Below, one piece after another: positions 53,738 to 62,812 of a stretch of 64,000 nucleotides of DNA (the stretch's first letter is position 1; each line of letters opens with the position of its first letter). Source of the DNA: Sphingomonas sp. CL5.1 (GTDB lineage: Bacteria; Pseudomonadota; Alphaproteobacteria; Sphingomonadales; Sphingomonadaceae); NCBI RefSeq assembly GCF_013344685.1, contig NZ_CP050137.1, positions 3,465,001-3,529,000 of the forward strand, written 5' to 3'. A model generated the notes under the pieces. The model worked only from the letters and a program-made list of their open reading frames with translations, had not been told where the DNA came from and made no database searches. The position numbers and the translations under genes were made by a program.

Positions 53738-55813
53738 TCAGCGGATCGTGATCGGCAGATCGCGTTTGTCGATCGCGACATTTCCCGCGCGATCGGCGGC
53801 ATAGATGCGGATCGTGTAATCGCCGGGCGGAAGGTCGGCCGGGCTCCAGCCCCCCTCCTCCGCGCGCCCGTGCCGCATGACATTGGTGACGACATAGAGA
53901 AAGCGCGTCCGCTGATCGCTGTGGACCGTATCGCCGCTCGCGGGCGCATAAGCGATCTTCGCCGCGCCGGCGGCGTTCGGCATACGATCGAATTCGAGCA
54001 TGATGCGCGGCTGTTCGAAACCGGGCATCGCGGTGCCATCGGCCTTCAGGATCTGGAACCCCGCCTTGTACAAACCAAGGCGGCGGCGCGCGGCGTTATT
54101 GTCCACCTGGTCCCAGGCTTCGACGACGATGCTGACATCGCCGCCAGTCGCCGGGAGGACCAAGCGCCCCTTGTCGGTCGCGGTCAGCCGCTGGCCCGCG
54201 CCATCGAGGATATGCACATTCTCGATCCGCGGCGCGACATGATCGCTGAAGCCGGGAAAGCGCAGCAACAGCGCATTGACCTTGGCGCGCGGCGGCCCGA
54301 GCTCGAGATGGACATGCGCCATGCGGTTGATCGTGCCGAGCGGATCGCCGACCCGGAAATGCGCACCGCGCCTGATCCGCACCCGAGCGACACGGCCCTG
54401 CGCATCGCGAATGACGGCGAAGCGTGCCGGATCGAGCGATACGCCGGCATCCGTGCGGCCGACGCGCATGTGGATATAGGTCAATTCATCGATGCGCAGG
54501 CCCTCGTTCAGCCCCTCCAGCCCCCAATTGGGTATCGGATCGCGCACCGTCTCGTCGGCGGATGCGACGACCGTCGTGCCCATCGGCGAGCTGATATCGA
54601 GCCCGGCGTGCAGGTGATCGCGGCTTTCGCCCCGATAATTGCCGCGCACCTCCCCGAGATCGCCGACCACTTCATGCCAACTCAGCTGCGGGCGGACCGG
54701 CCACGGAACGATCGACGCCCCGACCAGCGTCGGCGGCGCAGGTTGCGGCAGCGCGGCTGGCGCGGCCTCCGCACGGCGTAGCGCAAGCTTGCGGATCGCA
54801 TAGGCCGAGGCATCGGCGATATAGAGCGCTCCCGCCCGATCGACCGCGAGCCCGGCGGGGCCGATCAGCGCGAGCGCGACATTGCCTTCGATCATCGATC
54901 CCGGCCCCGCCAGCACTTGCAACGCTCCCGTGGGCGACATCTGCACGATGCGGCCGCGCTGGAAGGAGGCGATATAGACGAACCCGTCATGCGTCGGCGC
55001 CAATCCAGTCACGCCCTTGAGCAGCCCGCCACCATCGCTCGGGTCGCTATGCGCAACCGTCGAAACCTGACCGTCGGGCGTGACCCTGCGCAGCGCGTCA
55101 TTGCCGGTATCCGCGACGAGCAGCGCGCCTTGCCGATCGAGCGCGATTCCGGTCGGCGTATCGAACGCCGCCGCCGCGCCCTGCCCGTCGGCGAAACCCG
55201 GCGCATCCTGCCCCGCCAGCGTCCGCACCTGACCGTCAGGCGCGATCAGGCGGATGCGGTCATTGTAGCTGTCCGCGACATAGATATTTCCCTTGCCGTC
55301 GACCGCGACGCCGATCGGGCCGCTGAACCGCGCCTGCGCCGCGGCGCCGTCGCGATAGCCCGAGGTTCCGTCTCCGGCGATCGTCGTAACCGTGCCGTCC
55401 GGGCTGATGCGGCGGATCGTGTTGGCGCCGGTATCCGCGACGAAGACATTCCCCGCGCGATCGAGCGCGAGGCCGGACGGCGTGTCGAACGATCCGGGCA
55501 AGGTCGTGACATTGCCGTCGGAATCGATCTTGCGGACGCGGCCGGGCGCGCCGGCATCGGCAACATAAAGCGCACCGCGCGGATCGATCGCGATCGCGAA
55601 CGGGTCGCCGAAACGCGCGTTCGCTGGCTCGCCATCGGCAAAGCCGCGCACGCCGGAACCCGCCATATTCGTCAGCGTCGCGGGCCAGCCGAACCGGGTC
55701 GGCGCCGGCGCGAACCAGCCCTGTTTCACCAGCAGCCAGATCCCGCCTCCGGTTATGGCCAGAATGAGCAGGCCAAGGACCAGAGCGAATTTGCGGGGTG
55801 ATTTACTCAACAT
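53738..55813 (-). CDS. Membrane-anchored NHL-repeat protein fused to an M23/LytM-like domain
   Basis: 691 residues. One N-terminal membrane helix ([19 protein letters not shown], near residue 20). Residues 50-340 hold about six NHL repeats of the form [23 protein letters not shown]...PDG, predicting a six-bladed propeller. Residues 380-500 resemble an M23 peptidase: [19 protein letters not shown] gives HxxxD, and MAHVHLEL gives HxH. A C-terminal beta-rich region ends [31 protein letters not shown] cell-wall or surface-protein role is possible; I know no assigned function for this fusion. ATG 55813 is chosen for the lysine-rich N-terminus. Confidence 0.8.
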   Translation of the reverse strand: MLSKSPRKFALVLGLLILAITGGGIWLLVKQGWFAPAPTRFGWPATLTNMAGSGVRGFADGEPANARFGDPFAIAIDPRGALYVADAGAPGRVRKIDSDGNVTTLPGSFDTPSGLALDRAGNVFVADTGANTIRRISPDGTVTTIAGDGTSGYRDGAAAQARFSGPIGVAVDGKGNIYVADSYNDRIRLIAPDGQVRTLAGQDAPGFADGQGAAAAFDTPTGIALDRQGALLVADTGNDALRRVTPDGQVSTVAHSDPSDGGGLLKGVTGLAPTHDGFVYIASFQRGRIVQMSPTGALQVLAGPGSMIEGNVALALIGPAGLAVDRAGALYIADASAYAIRKLALRRAEAAPAALPQPAPPTLVGASIVPWPVRPQLSWHEVVGDLGEVRGNYRGESRDHLHAGLDISSPMGTTVVASADETVRDPIPNWGLEGLNEGLRIDELTYIHMRVGRTDAGVSLDPARFAVIRDAQGRVARVRIRRGAHFRVGDPLGTINRMAHVHLELGPPRAKVNALLLRFPGFSDHVAPRIENVHILDGAGQRLTATDKGRLVLPATGGDVSIVVEAWDQVDNNAARRRLGLYKAGFQILKADGTAMPGFEQPRIMLEFDRMPNAAGAAKIAYAPASGDTVHSDQRTRFLYVVTNVMRHGRAEEGGWSPADLPPGDYTIRIYAADRAGNVAIDKRDLPITIR

Positions 55814-56044
55814 CAGGCTCGCGCCTTTGCCGCAACCCACACCGCGATCTCAACAGGAGATTGTCCGAATAATGCGCCGAGCGTCAGGCGCCGGTGGCTG
55901 GCGGCGATCGGCGGAGCATGCGCCCGCACGCGCCGATACGTAATTGCCGTCCACCCACGCATCCGGGACCGCCGCGTCCTATCGCCGGGCCGCGGTGAAG
56001 GCCAATTCGCCAGCGTTGTCTGGCGAACCGGCACCCCCTATCGC

Positions 56045-56380
56045 ATGCGGATGAGCTACGCCTTTCTCGCCATCGCCATCGTCTCGGAAGTGATCGGCAC
56101 GTCGTTCCTCAAACAGTCCGAGGGGTTCACCCGCCTCGTGCCGACCCTGATTATGGGGATTTGCTATGTCGTGGCTTTCTACTTCCTCTCGCTGACGCTT
56201 CGCCACATCCCGACCGGGGTGGCCTACGCGATCTGGTCGGGCGTGGGGATCGTGCTGATCGCCGCGATCGCCTGGATCGTCCAGGGGCAGAAGCTCGATG
56301 CCGCCGCGCTGATCGGCATGGCGCTCATCATCGCCGGGGTCGTGGTGATGAACCTGTTTTCCGCCACCACCGGCCACTGA
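56045..56380 (+). CDS. Small multidrug resistance (SMR/EmrE-type) efflux protein
   Basis: 111 residues with four membrane helices: [60 protein letters not shown] and [18 protein letters not shown]. The essential Glu in helix 1 ([10 protein letters not shown]) and [11 protein letters not shown] in helix 3 are intact. It exports lipophilic cations or guanidinium-type compounds in exchange for protons. The ATG at 56045 or the one two codons later is the start. It is monocistronic-looking, 65 bp before the DUF885 gene. Confidence 0.94.
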   Translation: MRMSYAFLAIAIVSEVIGTSFLKQSEGFTRLVPTLIMGICYVVAFYFLSLTLRHIPTGVAYAIWSGVGIVLIAAIAWIVQGQKLDAAALIGMALIIAGVVVMNLFSATTGH

Positions 56381-56444
56381 ACATTGCCTCCGGCGGCGGA
56401 TCGCGTTTACCCATGCGCGATTGCCATCCCGGGGGAGTAAACCG

Positions 56445-58268
56445 ATGAATCGCCGCTCGTTTCTTGGCCACGCCAGTATCGCCGCCCTGGCCGCCGGCCT
56501 GCCGGCCGTCGCTCACGCCACAGCCGCCGCCACCGCAACCGGCAGCGGCGATGCGAGGCTCCACGCCCTGCTCGATCGGATTTTCGCCGACCGGCTGGTC
56601 AGCAACCCCGAAGGCGCTACCCGGCTCGGGCTCGATACCGGCAAGAACGCCGCGCTGAAGTCGCAGCTCGAGGGGCGCGGCGCGCTCGATGCCGCGCGCA
56701 ATCTCACCCGCGCCAAGAGCGAGTTCGCCGCGATCCGGGCGATCGATCCGGCGACGCTCGGCGAGGACGCGCGGCTCGATTTCGATGTCGTCACCTGGCA
56801 GCTCGAACGCAGCATCGCCGGACAGGAGCGGTTCCACTATGGCTCTAACGGCGGGCGCTTCTCGCCCTATCTGCTGAGCCAGCTGACGGGCGCCTATCAG
56901 GATATCCCCGATTTTCTCGATACCCAGCATCGCGTGAAGGATGCGGCCGATGCCGACGCCTATCTGGCGCGGCTCGGCGCCTTTGCCACAGTGCTCGATC
57001 AGGAGACCGAGCAGCAGCGCATCGATGCCGGCAAAGGGGTGTTCGCGCCCGATTATATTCTCGACACCACGCTCAAGCAGTTCGCCGCGCTGCGTGACAG
57101 GCCCGCGGCGGAAACCGGCCTCGTCACCGGCTTTGCGGAAAAGCTGAAGAAGGCCTGGCTGCCGCCGGAACGCGCGACGCAGGCCGCCAGCCTGGTAGCG
57201 GACAAGGTGTTCCCCGCGCTCGATCGGCAGCGCGCGCTGGTCAAGGAATTGCGCGGCAAGGCGGTGCATGACGCCGGCGTGTGGCGCCTGCCGGACGGCG
57301 ATGCCTATTACGCCGCCGCCGCCGAAGCCGCGACCACCGCGCAACTGACCGGCGACGAGATCCACAAGCTCGGGCTGGAGCAGGTCGCGGAAATCAGCGC
57401 GCGGATCGACGGCATCCTGAAAACCCAGGGAATGACGCAGGGCACCGTCGGCGCCCGGCTGGTCGCGCTCAACGAGCGGCCGGATCAGGTCTTTCCCAAT
57501 ACCGACGAGGGCCGCGCCGCGCTGCTCGAACAGCTCAACCAGCAGATCCGCCGGATGGCGCCACGGCTGCCCGAGCAATTCGCCACTCTCCCCAAGGCCC
57601 CGGTCGAGGTGCGCCGCGTACCCCCGGCGATCCAGGCCGACGCACCGGGCGGCTATTATCAGAACGCCTCGCTCGATGGCTCGCGTCCGGGCATCTATTA
57701 CATCAACCTGCGCGACACGTTCGACCGGCCCAAGTTCGGCCTCGCCACACTGACTCACCACGAGGCGATCCCGGGGCACCATCTGCAGGTGATGCTGGCG
57801 CTCGAATCCAAGGATATCCCGCTGATCCGCCGGCGCGGTTTCTTCAGCGGCTATTCGGAAGGCTGGGCGCTCTATTCGGAGCAACTGGCGGACGAAATGG
57901 GGATGTTCGCGGGCGATCCGCTCGGACAGGTCGGCTATCTCCAGTCGCTGCTGTTCCGTGCGACGCGGCTGGTGGTTGATTCTGGGATGCACGCCAAGCG
58001 CTGGAGCCGCGAGAAGGCGACAGACTATCTCATCGCCATCACCGGCATCGCGCGCGGCCGCAGCCAGGGCGAGATCGATCGCTACACGGTCTGGCCGGGC
58101 CAGGCGTGCAGCTACAAGATCGGCCACACCGTCTGGACCAAGTTGCGCGACGAGGCCCGTGCCAAGGCCGGCGCGAACTGGGACCCGCGCGCCTTCCATT
58201 CGGTGCTGCTGAAGGGCGCGATGCCGCTCACCGTATTGGAAAAACTGGTCCGCGCGCGCATGGCATGA
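56445..58268 (+). CDS. DUF885-family protein, probable exported metallo-hydrolase
   Basis: 607 residues. An RR-type signal peptide, MNRRSFLGHASIAALAAGLPAVAHA, suggests Tat export. The DUF885 domain fills the rest, with the zinc-site motif THHEAIPGHHLQ (HExxxH style) near residue 445 and the downstream SEGWALYSEQLADEMG that supplies the third ligand Glu. Homologues include putative dipeptidases; activity is rarely proven. ATG 56445 has GGGGG upstream. A perfect 10-bp hairpin follows at 58275. Confidence 0.88.
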   Translation: MNRRSFLGHASIAALAAGLPAVAHATAAATATGSGDARLHALLDRIFADRLVSNPEGATRLGLDTGKNAALKSQLEGRGALDAARNLTRAKSEFAAIRAIDPATLGEDARLDFDVVTWQLERSIAGQERFHYGSNGGRFSPYLLSQLTGAYQDIPDFLDTQHRVKDAADADAYLARLGAFATVLDQETEQQRIDAGKGVFAPDYILDTTLKQFAALRDRPAAETGLVTGFAEKLKKAWLPPERATQAASLVADKVFPALDRQRALVKELRGKAVHDAGVWRLPDGDAYYAAAAEAATTAQLTGDEIHKLGLEQVAEISARIDGILKTQGMTQGTVGARLVALNERPDQVFPNTDEGRAALLEQLNQQIRRMAPRLPEQFATLPKAPVEVRRVPPAIQADAPGGYYQNASLDGSRPGIYYINLRDTFDRPKFGLATLTHHEAIPGHHLQVMLALESKDIPLIRRRGFFSGYSEGWALYSEQLADEMGMFAGDPLGQVGYLQSLLFRATRLVVDSGMHAKRWSREKATDYLIAITGIARGRSQGEIDRYTVWPGQACSYKIGHTVWTKLRDEARAKAGANWDPRAFHSVLLKGAMPLTVLEKLVRARMA

Positions 58269-58274
58269 CGCGTT

Positions 58275-58302
58275 CGGGCGGGGGATTTCCCTCCCCCGCC
58301 CG
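58275..58302. terminator. Strong GC-rich terminator hairpin after the DUF885 gene
   Basis: CGGGCGGGGG and CCCCCGCCCG are perfect 10-bp arms with an 8-bp loop, 6 bp beyond the stop codon. No T-run. The following 58303-58469 holds no gene; a minus-strand stretch encoding PGKLLISLVDYARPIAAKAG up to a stop near 58315 looks like the tail of an unidentified decayed gene. Confidence 0.75.
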
Positions 58303-58469
58303 GCTACACGTCAAGGCGCGACGTCGCCCGCCTTCGCCGCGATCGGCCGGGCATAATCGACCAGCGAGATCAGCAGCTTGCCCGGCGCCAACGCCTGCGG
58401 CATGCCACTATATTACCGATAATTCAGAACATATCGCCGTTTTTGAAACGCGTTTTCGTCCCTCGCCAT

Positions 58470-59450
58470 TCAACTGCGGCGGATACGGGCACGGGCGAGC
58501 CGCCGGTCCTCCAGCGAGTAATAAAGCCAGATCTCACGATCGACCATGACGGTCGAGGCGGCGAAGGCTATATCGGGAGCGGAGCGGTCCGGGACGGGCG
58601 GCGGCGTGATCAGGGGCTGGATGCCGCGCGCTATCACGCCGCCATAGTCGCGATCGAACGCCACCCAGCCTATTCGCCAGCGCGCATCGTGTGTCGCACC
58701 ATTGTAGAACATCACGGGCAGAGCCTCCGGGTGCGTCAACAGCGGGCCGGTCGACAAATGCCAGTCGTCCCAATTGTTCTCGCGAGGGAGCAACGGCGGG
58801 GGCATTTCGATCCAGGGACCGGCGACGCCCGCGCCGATCGCGAGCCCGATCCGCGAGGATTCCTCCACCGCATATTCGTAGAACAGCCGCCATTGCCCGT
58901 CGCTGGCGCGCTCGACCGTCGCCTCCTTGGTATTCCCGCGTGATTTCGAGGAGGCGAGCGCGATCCCGTGCTTTTCCAGCCGGTCTATCGCCGTCCCGCT
59001 CGCGTAGCACAGATCGCCATGCGCCATGTCGGCGAGCACCCCCGTATAATAAACGACATAACCGCCATCGAGATCAATCACCACGGTGGGGTCTTCCACC
59101 CCGCCCGCATCGCTCACATCGGGACCGGGGACGATGACCGGGCGCGGAAGCATCGCGAAGCTCACGCCATCGTCGCTCCATCCCGCCCAGATCTGGCCGG
59201 TATCGGTAAGCGGGGCGCCCGCCGCGACCACCGCGCGCACCATCATGCCGAACCGCCCGTTCGGGTCACGCCAGACGAAAGGGCTCATCAGATCGCGGGC
59301 CAGCAGCTCCGGCGGTCCATCGATCGACACGTCCTCGATCTGCTGGACGTTGAAATCGAGGGTGACGCCATTGGGCGCAACGGTGTCGCGAACCGGCGGA
59401 TCTGGTAACGCAGCGGTTGCCTTGTCTTGGGAAAGCGGCATCCCGGTCAC
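58470..59450 (-). CDS. GH130-like glycoside phosphorylase/hydrolase
   Basis: 326 residues with a five-bladed beta-propeller pattern: LMSPFVWRDPNGRFGMMVRAV, GGVEDPTVVIDLDGGYVVYYTGV, the late ENNWDDWHLSTGPLLTHPEALPVMFYNGATHDARWRIGWVAFD, and EIWLYYSLEDRRLARARI at the end. GVEDPT and the W-x-D-x-H block fit GH130 (manno-oligosaccharide phosphorylases) and related GH43-like glycosidases. It would act on beta-mannosides or a related glycan, inferred. The GTG start overlaps the SDR stop (GTGA), so the two are cotranslated. Confidence 0.72.
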   Translation of the reverse strand: MTGMPLSQDKATAALPDPPVRDTVAPNGVTLDFNVQQIEDVSIDGPPELLARDLMSPFVWRDPNGRFGMMVRAVVAAGAPLTDTGQIWAGWSDDGVSFAMLPRPVIVPGPDVSDAGGVEDPTVVIDLDGGYVVYYTGVLADMAHGDLCYASGTAIDRLEKHGIALASSKSRGNTKEATVERASDGQWRLFYEYAVEESSRIGLAIGAGVAGPWIEMPPPLLPRENNWDDWHLSTGPLLTHPEALPVMFYNGATHDARWRIGWVAFDRDYGGVIARGIQPLITPPPVPDRSAPDIAFAASTVMVDREIWLYYSLEDRRLARARIRRS

Positions 59451-60211
59451 GCACCCAATCCCCGCATCAGCGACAGGCCCCCATCGATCACCATTTGCGC
59501 GCCGGTGATATAATTTGCCTTCGTCGAGGCAAGGAACACCGCAAGGTCAGCGACTTCGTCCGCGGTGCCCGCCCGGCCCAGCGGGATGTTCCGTTCCAGC
59601 GATCGACGATAGGTCGCGTCTGTTTCGGCGTGCGCATTCATTGGCGTGAGGATCATCCCCGGCGCGATGGCGTTGACCCGCACGCCATTGGGCGCCTCCT
59701 CAATCGCCAGGGTCTCCACCAGCCGCGAGAGGCCGCCCTTCGCCGCGCAATAATCGGCGCCACCGGCACGGACGGCATAGGCATGGATCGACGAAATATG
59801 GATGATCGCGGCCGGGGCGCTCCCGGCGCCGCGCGCCCTGAGGAAGCGCCGCGATGTGAGAAATGCGCCAGTAAGGTCGGTCGAGAGCAGATTTTCCCAC
59901 TGGGGCAACGCCATGTCGCGCACGAGCACGCCACTCATGTTTCGCCCAGCCGAATTGACCAGCACGGAAACGGTGCCCCAACGCTCCTCGATCGCGATGA
60001 ACGCCTGATCGACCGACTGTTCGCTATCAACGTGGCATTGCACGATCATGGCGTCCCCGCCCGCAGCCACGACAGCGGCCGCGCTGACGCGTGCCGCATC
60101 CTCATCCGCATAATAACCAATGGCGACACGGTCGCCCTCGGCACCGAAAGCCACCGCGCACGCCGCGCCGATGCCCGATTCAGCCCCCGTCACCAACACC
60201 GTTCGCGGCAT
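59447..60211 (-). CDS. SDR-family oxidoreductase (glucose-1-dehydrogenase-like)
   Basis: 254 residues. TGAESGIGAACAVAF (cofactor site), NSAGRN, catalytic Ser in HISSIHAYA and Tyr/Lys in DYCAAKGG, and the tail ANYITGAQMVIDGGLSLMRG. It would oxidise a sugar or sugar-like alcohol with NAD(P). The overlap with the GH130-like gene (GTGA) suggests that the glycan product is oxidised or reduced next. ATG 60211 is a clean start. Confidence 0.9.
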   Translation of the reverse strand: MPRTVLVTGAESGIGAACAVAFGAEGDRVAIGYYADEDAARVSAAAVVAAGGDAMIVQCHVDSEQSVDQAFIAIEERWGTVSVLVNSAGRNMSGVLVRDMALPQWENLLSTDLTGAFLTSRRFLRARGAGSAPAAIIHISSIHAYAVRAGGADYCAAKGGLSRLVETLAIEEAPNGVRVNAIAPGMILTPMNAHAETDATYRRSLERNIPLGRAGTADEVADLAVFLASTKANYITGAQMVIDGGLSLMRGLGA

Positions 60212-60295
60212 GATAATTCTATCCCACGCTCATCCTTGCGCACGATAACGCGGCGCGGGCTGTCCGGTTCAGCGTCAACGGAAACAGCGCACGTT

Positions 60296-60472
60296 TCAAG
60301 AACGCCGGCCAAGAATCACATAGGTGATACCAAATATGGTGACGATCACGATATTTGCCATCAGCCTTCTCCGGAAATCGTTCCGAAAGAAGAAAAAGTC
60401 GGCGACGATTATGAAGGCAATCATCATCGGAATCAGAAATATCGCGAAGTTACTCACCTTCCAATCTTCCAT
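60296..60472 (-). CDS. Small two-helix membrane protein (58 aa)
   Basis: A 58-codon minus-strand frame from ATG 60472 to TGA 60296. Two membrane segments, NFAIFLIPMMIAFIIVADFFFF and ANIVIVTIFGITYVILG, are separated by the basic loop RNDFRRRLM. No strong ribosome-binding site precedes it, and GC content is lower than its neighbours. No family is recognised. It could be a small membrane regulator; coding is plausible but unproven. The flanks 60212-60295 and 60473-60569 show nothing else. Confidence 0.45.
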   Translation of the reverse strand: MEDWKVSNFAIFLIPMMIAFIIVADFFFFRNDFRRRLMANIVIVTIFGITYVILGRRS

Positions 60473-60569
60473 GGCTAATTGAAGGACGTTAATTTATTTC
60501 CATCATCGTTGACCAAGCAATCGTTCCCTCAATCCTCGCCTACTTTCTCCGTGCACATATATCAATATA

Positions 60570-61193
60570 TTATGAAGTACTATTATAAATCGGCAAAAAT
60601 AACGAAGGAATCAAGAATTTTCGGAGAAAATCTCTATTTCTCTCCTCGTCGTCATGATCGTAGTGAGAATAAAATCTGAGAGATAGCTGAATTCTCGTGA
60701 TCCACTCGGCATATTCTTTCAGGGTGACATTTTTTCTTATTCTTCCCTCTCGCACGGCCTGCTCGAAAATCAGCGCGCAATAATCCTCACCCAGAAGCTT
60801 GAATTCATCCGCATAGAAAGCCAGTCGATTGAGCGATGCGACGTCATGATCGAACAGCATTTGCAATATGCGGATTCTCGGCGCTTCCCTTAGCCAATAT
60901 ATCATGGGCTCGATCGCCTTGTCCTCCAATGAGGAAAATGACGCCGCGACTTCTTTCAACTTCAGAACAAGATCGGCAATTTCCCGCGAAATCAACGCGA
61001 CTAATATGGCATCAAAATCGTTGAAGTGCCGATAAAGCGTTGCCCTGCCGATCCCGGCTTCAGTCGCAATGTCGCTCATGGCCACGCGCTCGAGTCCGAT
61101 GCGCGTGCAGCATTGCATCGCGGCGTCGAGAATCGCCGTGCGCGTCTTCCCCCGCCTGCCTCCGTGATCGCCGCCTGACCTGTCGCTCGCCAT
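60570..61193 (-). CDS. TetR-family transcriptional regulator
   Basis: 207 residues. Helix-turn-helix near residues 16-64: TRTAILDAAMQCCTRIGLERVAMSDIATEAGIGRATLYRHFNDFDAILVALI. A helical ligand domain follows, with a C-terminal stretch rich in Tyr and charged residues. It starts 12 bp after the carboxyltransferase stop, so the two are cotranscribed. A palindromic operator with the core TGAGACATT lies before the carboxyltransferase (62758-62788), fitting autoregulation. Confidence 0.92.
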   Translation of the reverse strand: MASDRSGGDHGGRRGKTRTAILDAAMQCCTRIGLERVAMSDIATEAGIGRATLYRHFNDFDAILVALISREIADLVLKLKEVAASFSSLEDKAIEPMIYWLREAPRIRILQMLFDHDVASLNRLAFYADEFKLLGEDYCALIFEQAVREGRIRKNVTLKEYAEWITRIQLSLRFYSHYDHDDEERNRDFLRKFLIPSLFLPIYNSTS

Positions 61194-61205
61194 TTCGACT
61201 CCGGC

Positions 61206-62711
61206 TTATGGCGTGACGCCGCCGGGTCTCGGCTCCGACGGCCTGTCCAGCCGCGCCGACACTAACGACAGGCCGTCGAGCAGGGCATTCCTCAATTCGC
61301 GAGGATCGATCACCGCGTCATAGACCATCTTGTCACTCATTGCCCAAGCGCCCGCCGTCTGCTCGGCGATCGCCCTTGCGCGCGCGGCTTCCCCAAGCCC
61401 GGCCGCCGCCGCGCCGCTCGCCGCCGGCATCGCCCCAAGACTGATCGCGGGGAAGGCGAGGGTCAGCGTCTGCCCGTCGAACGGGTTCATCCCCATGATC
61501 GAGGAGCCGAATCCGAACGCCTTGCGCAAGGTGACATGCAGCTTCGGCGTACGCAGTCGGTGCTGGACGGTGAACATGCGGGCGGCGCTACGCAGCACGC
61601 CAGCCCGCTCGGATGCGGTTCCGGGCAACACGCCTGGATTGTCCGCGAGGAAGATGACGGGCAGATGGAAGGCATCCGCCACCTCCAGAAAATGCGCGGC
61701 TTTCTGCGCCGCCGCCGAATCGACCGCTCCGGCGCGCACCGCGGGATTGTTGGCGACGATCGCGACACTTCGTCCGCCAAGTCGCGCCAGCGCGGTGACG
61801 AGCGTCCCGCCAAAGTCGGGCTGCACCTCCAGCACAGCGCCCTCGTCAGCGAGCATGCGCAGCAACACGCGTGCGTCGAACGGGATGCGCGGATCGGGAT
61901 GGATAAGATCCAGAATGCCATCGAGCATTCGCGGCTGCATATCCGGCCCTTCCGTTCTGGAAGATCCCTCCCACGCGTTGCGCGGGAAATAGGACAGATA
62001 GGATCGCGCCATGGCGATGGCGGCGGAATCGTCGGTGACAAGATTATGCGCGAGCCCGGAAGCCTTCACATGCACCGCCGGCCCGCCCAGTTCCTCCTTC
62101 GTCGCGGTTTCGCCGAGCGCGGCCTTCACGATCGGCGGCCCGGCCGCGAACAGCGAGGCGGCTTCGGTCATCACGACGAAATCGCTGAGCGGCGCGGTCA
62201 GCGCGCCATGTCCCGCCGAAGGCCCCATCACGAGGCAGACCATCGGCACCAACCCGGACAATTCCACGAGCGCCTGAAGATCACCCGGAGCGGGCGTGGA
62301 ATGCTCATTCGTCAGGCGGTGTCCGGCGCCCTCAAGCATGAATACGAGCGGCACCCGCTCCTGTCGGGCAAGTTGCGCCAGTCGATAGCGCTTTGCGGAA
62401 CCCGCGTCGCCAATCGACCCGGCCAACACCGTGAAATCCTCGATCCCCGCCAGTACGGGCCCGCCGTCGATCCGGCCGAATCCGGCAATCAGGCCGTCCG
62501 CCGGCGCGGAGGCTTCCCCACCCTCGCTCAGGTTGCCTGCAAAGGCGCCTAGCTCGACGAAATTCCCCTCATCGAACAGCGCCGCCGCGCGCTCCCGGGC
62601 GTTCAATTTCCCGGCGCGCCGGTGACGATCAAGGCGTTCCGGTCCACCCATCGCCGTGGCGAAATCGCGCTTGCGCTGGAGTTCGCCGAGAATGGCGTCC
62701 CAATTGCCCAA
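61206..62711 (-). CDS. Acyl-CoA carboxylase carboxyltransferase subunit (PccB/AccD-like)
   Basis: 501 residues from TTG 62711 (GGAAGG upstream); the frame extends 16 codons further into the operator region. The carboxyltransferase domain contains RLDRHRRAGKLNARERAAALFDEGNFVELG, GPVLAGIEDFTVLAGSIG, QERVPLVFMLEGAGHR and the C-terminal HVTLRKAFGFGSSIMGMNPFDGQTLTLAFP. It transfers CO2 from carboxybiotin to an acyl-CoA. No biotin carboxylase or BCCP gene is adjacent, so it must borrow partners or act differently. It is controlled by the TetR encoded next door, as judged from the operator. Confidence 0.9.
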   Translation of the reverse strand: MGNWDAILGELQRKRDFATAMGGPERLDRHRRAGKLNARERAAALFDEGNFVELGAFAGNLSEGGEASAPADGLIAGFGRIDGGPVLAGIEDFTVLAGSIGDAGSAKRYRLAQLARQERVPLVFMLEGAGHRLTNEHSTPAPGDLQALVELSGLVPMVCLVMGPSAGHGALTAPLSDFVVMTEAASLFAAGPPIVKAALGETATKEELGGPAVHVKASGLAHNLVTDDSAAIAMARSYLSYFPRNAWEGSSRTEGPDMQPRMLDGILDLIHPDPRIPFDARVLLRMLADEGAVLEVQPDFGGTLVTALARLGGRSVAIVANNPAVRAGAVDSAAAQKAAHFLEVADAFHLPVIFLADNPGVLPGTASERAGVLRSAARMFTVQHRLRTPKLHVTLRKAFGFGSSIMGMNPFDGQTLTLAFPAISLGAMPAASGAAAAGLGEAARARAIAEQTAGAWAMSDKMVYDAVIDPRELRNALLDGLSLVSARLDRPSEPRPGGVTP

Positions 62712-62757
62712 TGGCTTCCTTCCCTTCCAGCCCGCTTCGGTCTCTTTATGAGACAAC

Positions 62758-62788
62758 AATGAGACATTCGCAATAAAAATGTCTCATT
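62758..62788. promoter_or_regulatory. TetR-type operator before the carboxyltransferase-tetR operon
   Basis: AATGAGACATT (62758-62768), nine bases, AATGTCTCATT (62778-62788): perfect 11-bp arms. A further ATGAGACA at 62748-62755 repeats directly the ATGAGACA at 62759-62766, exactly 11 bp apart. The region just upstream of the operon start is where a repressor site is expected. Confidence 0.7.
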
Positions 62789-62812
62789 ATCGCGCGATGA
62801 AAAGAATTTTTC

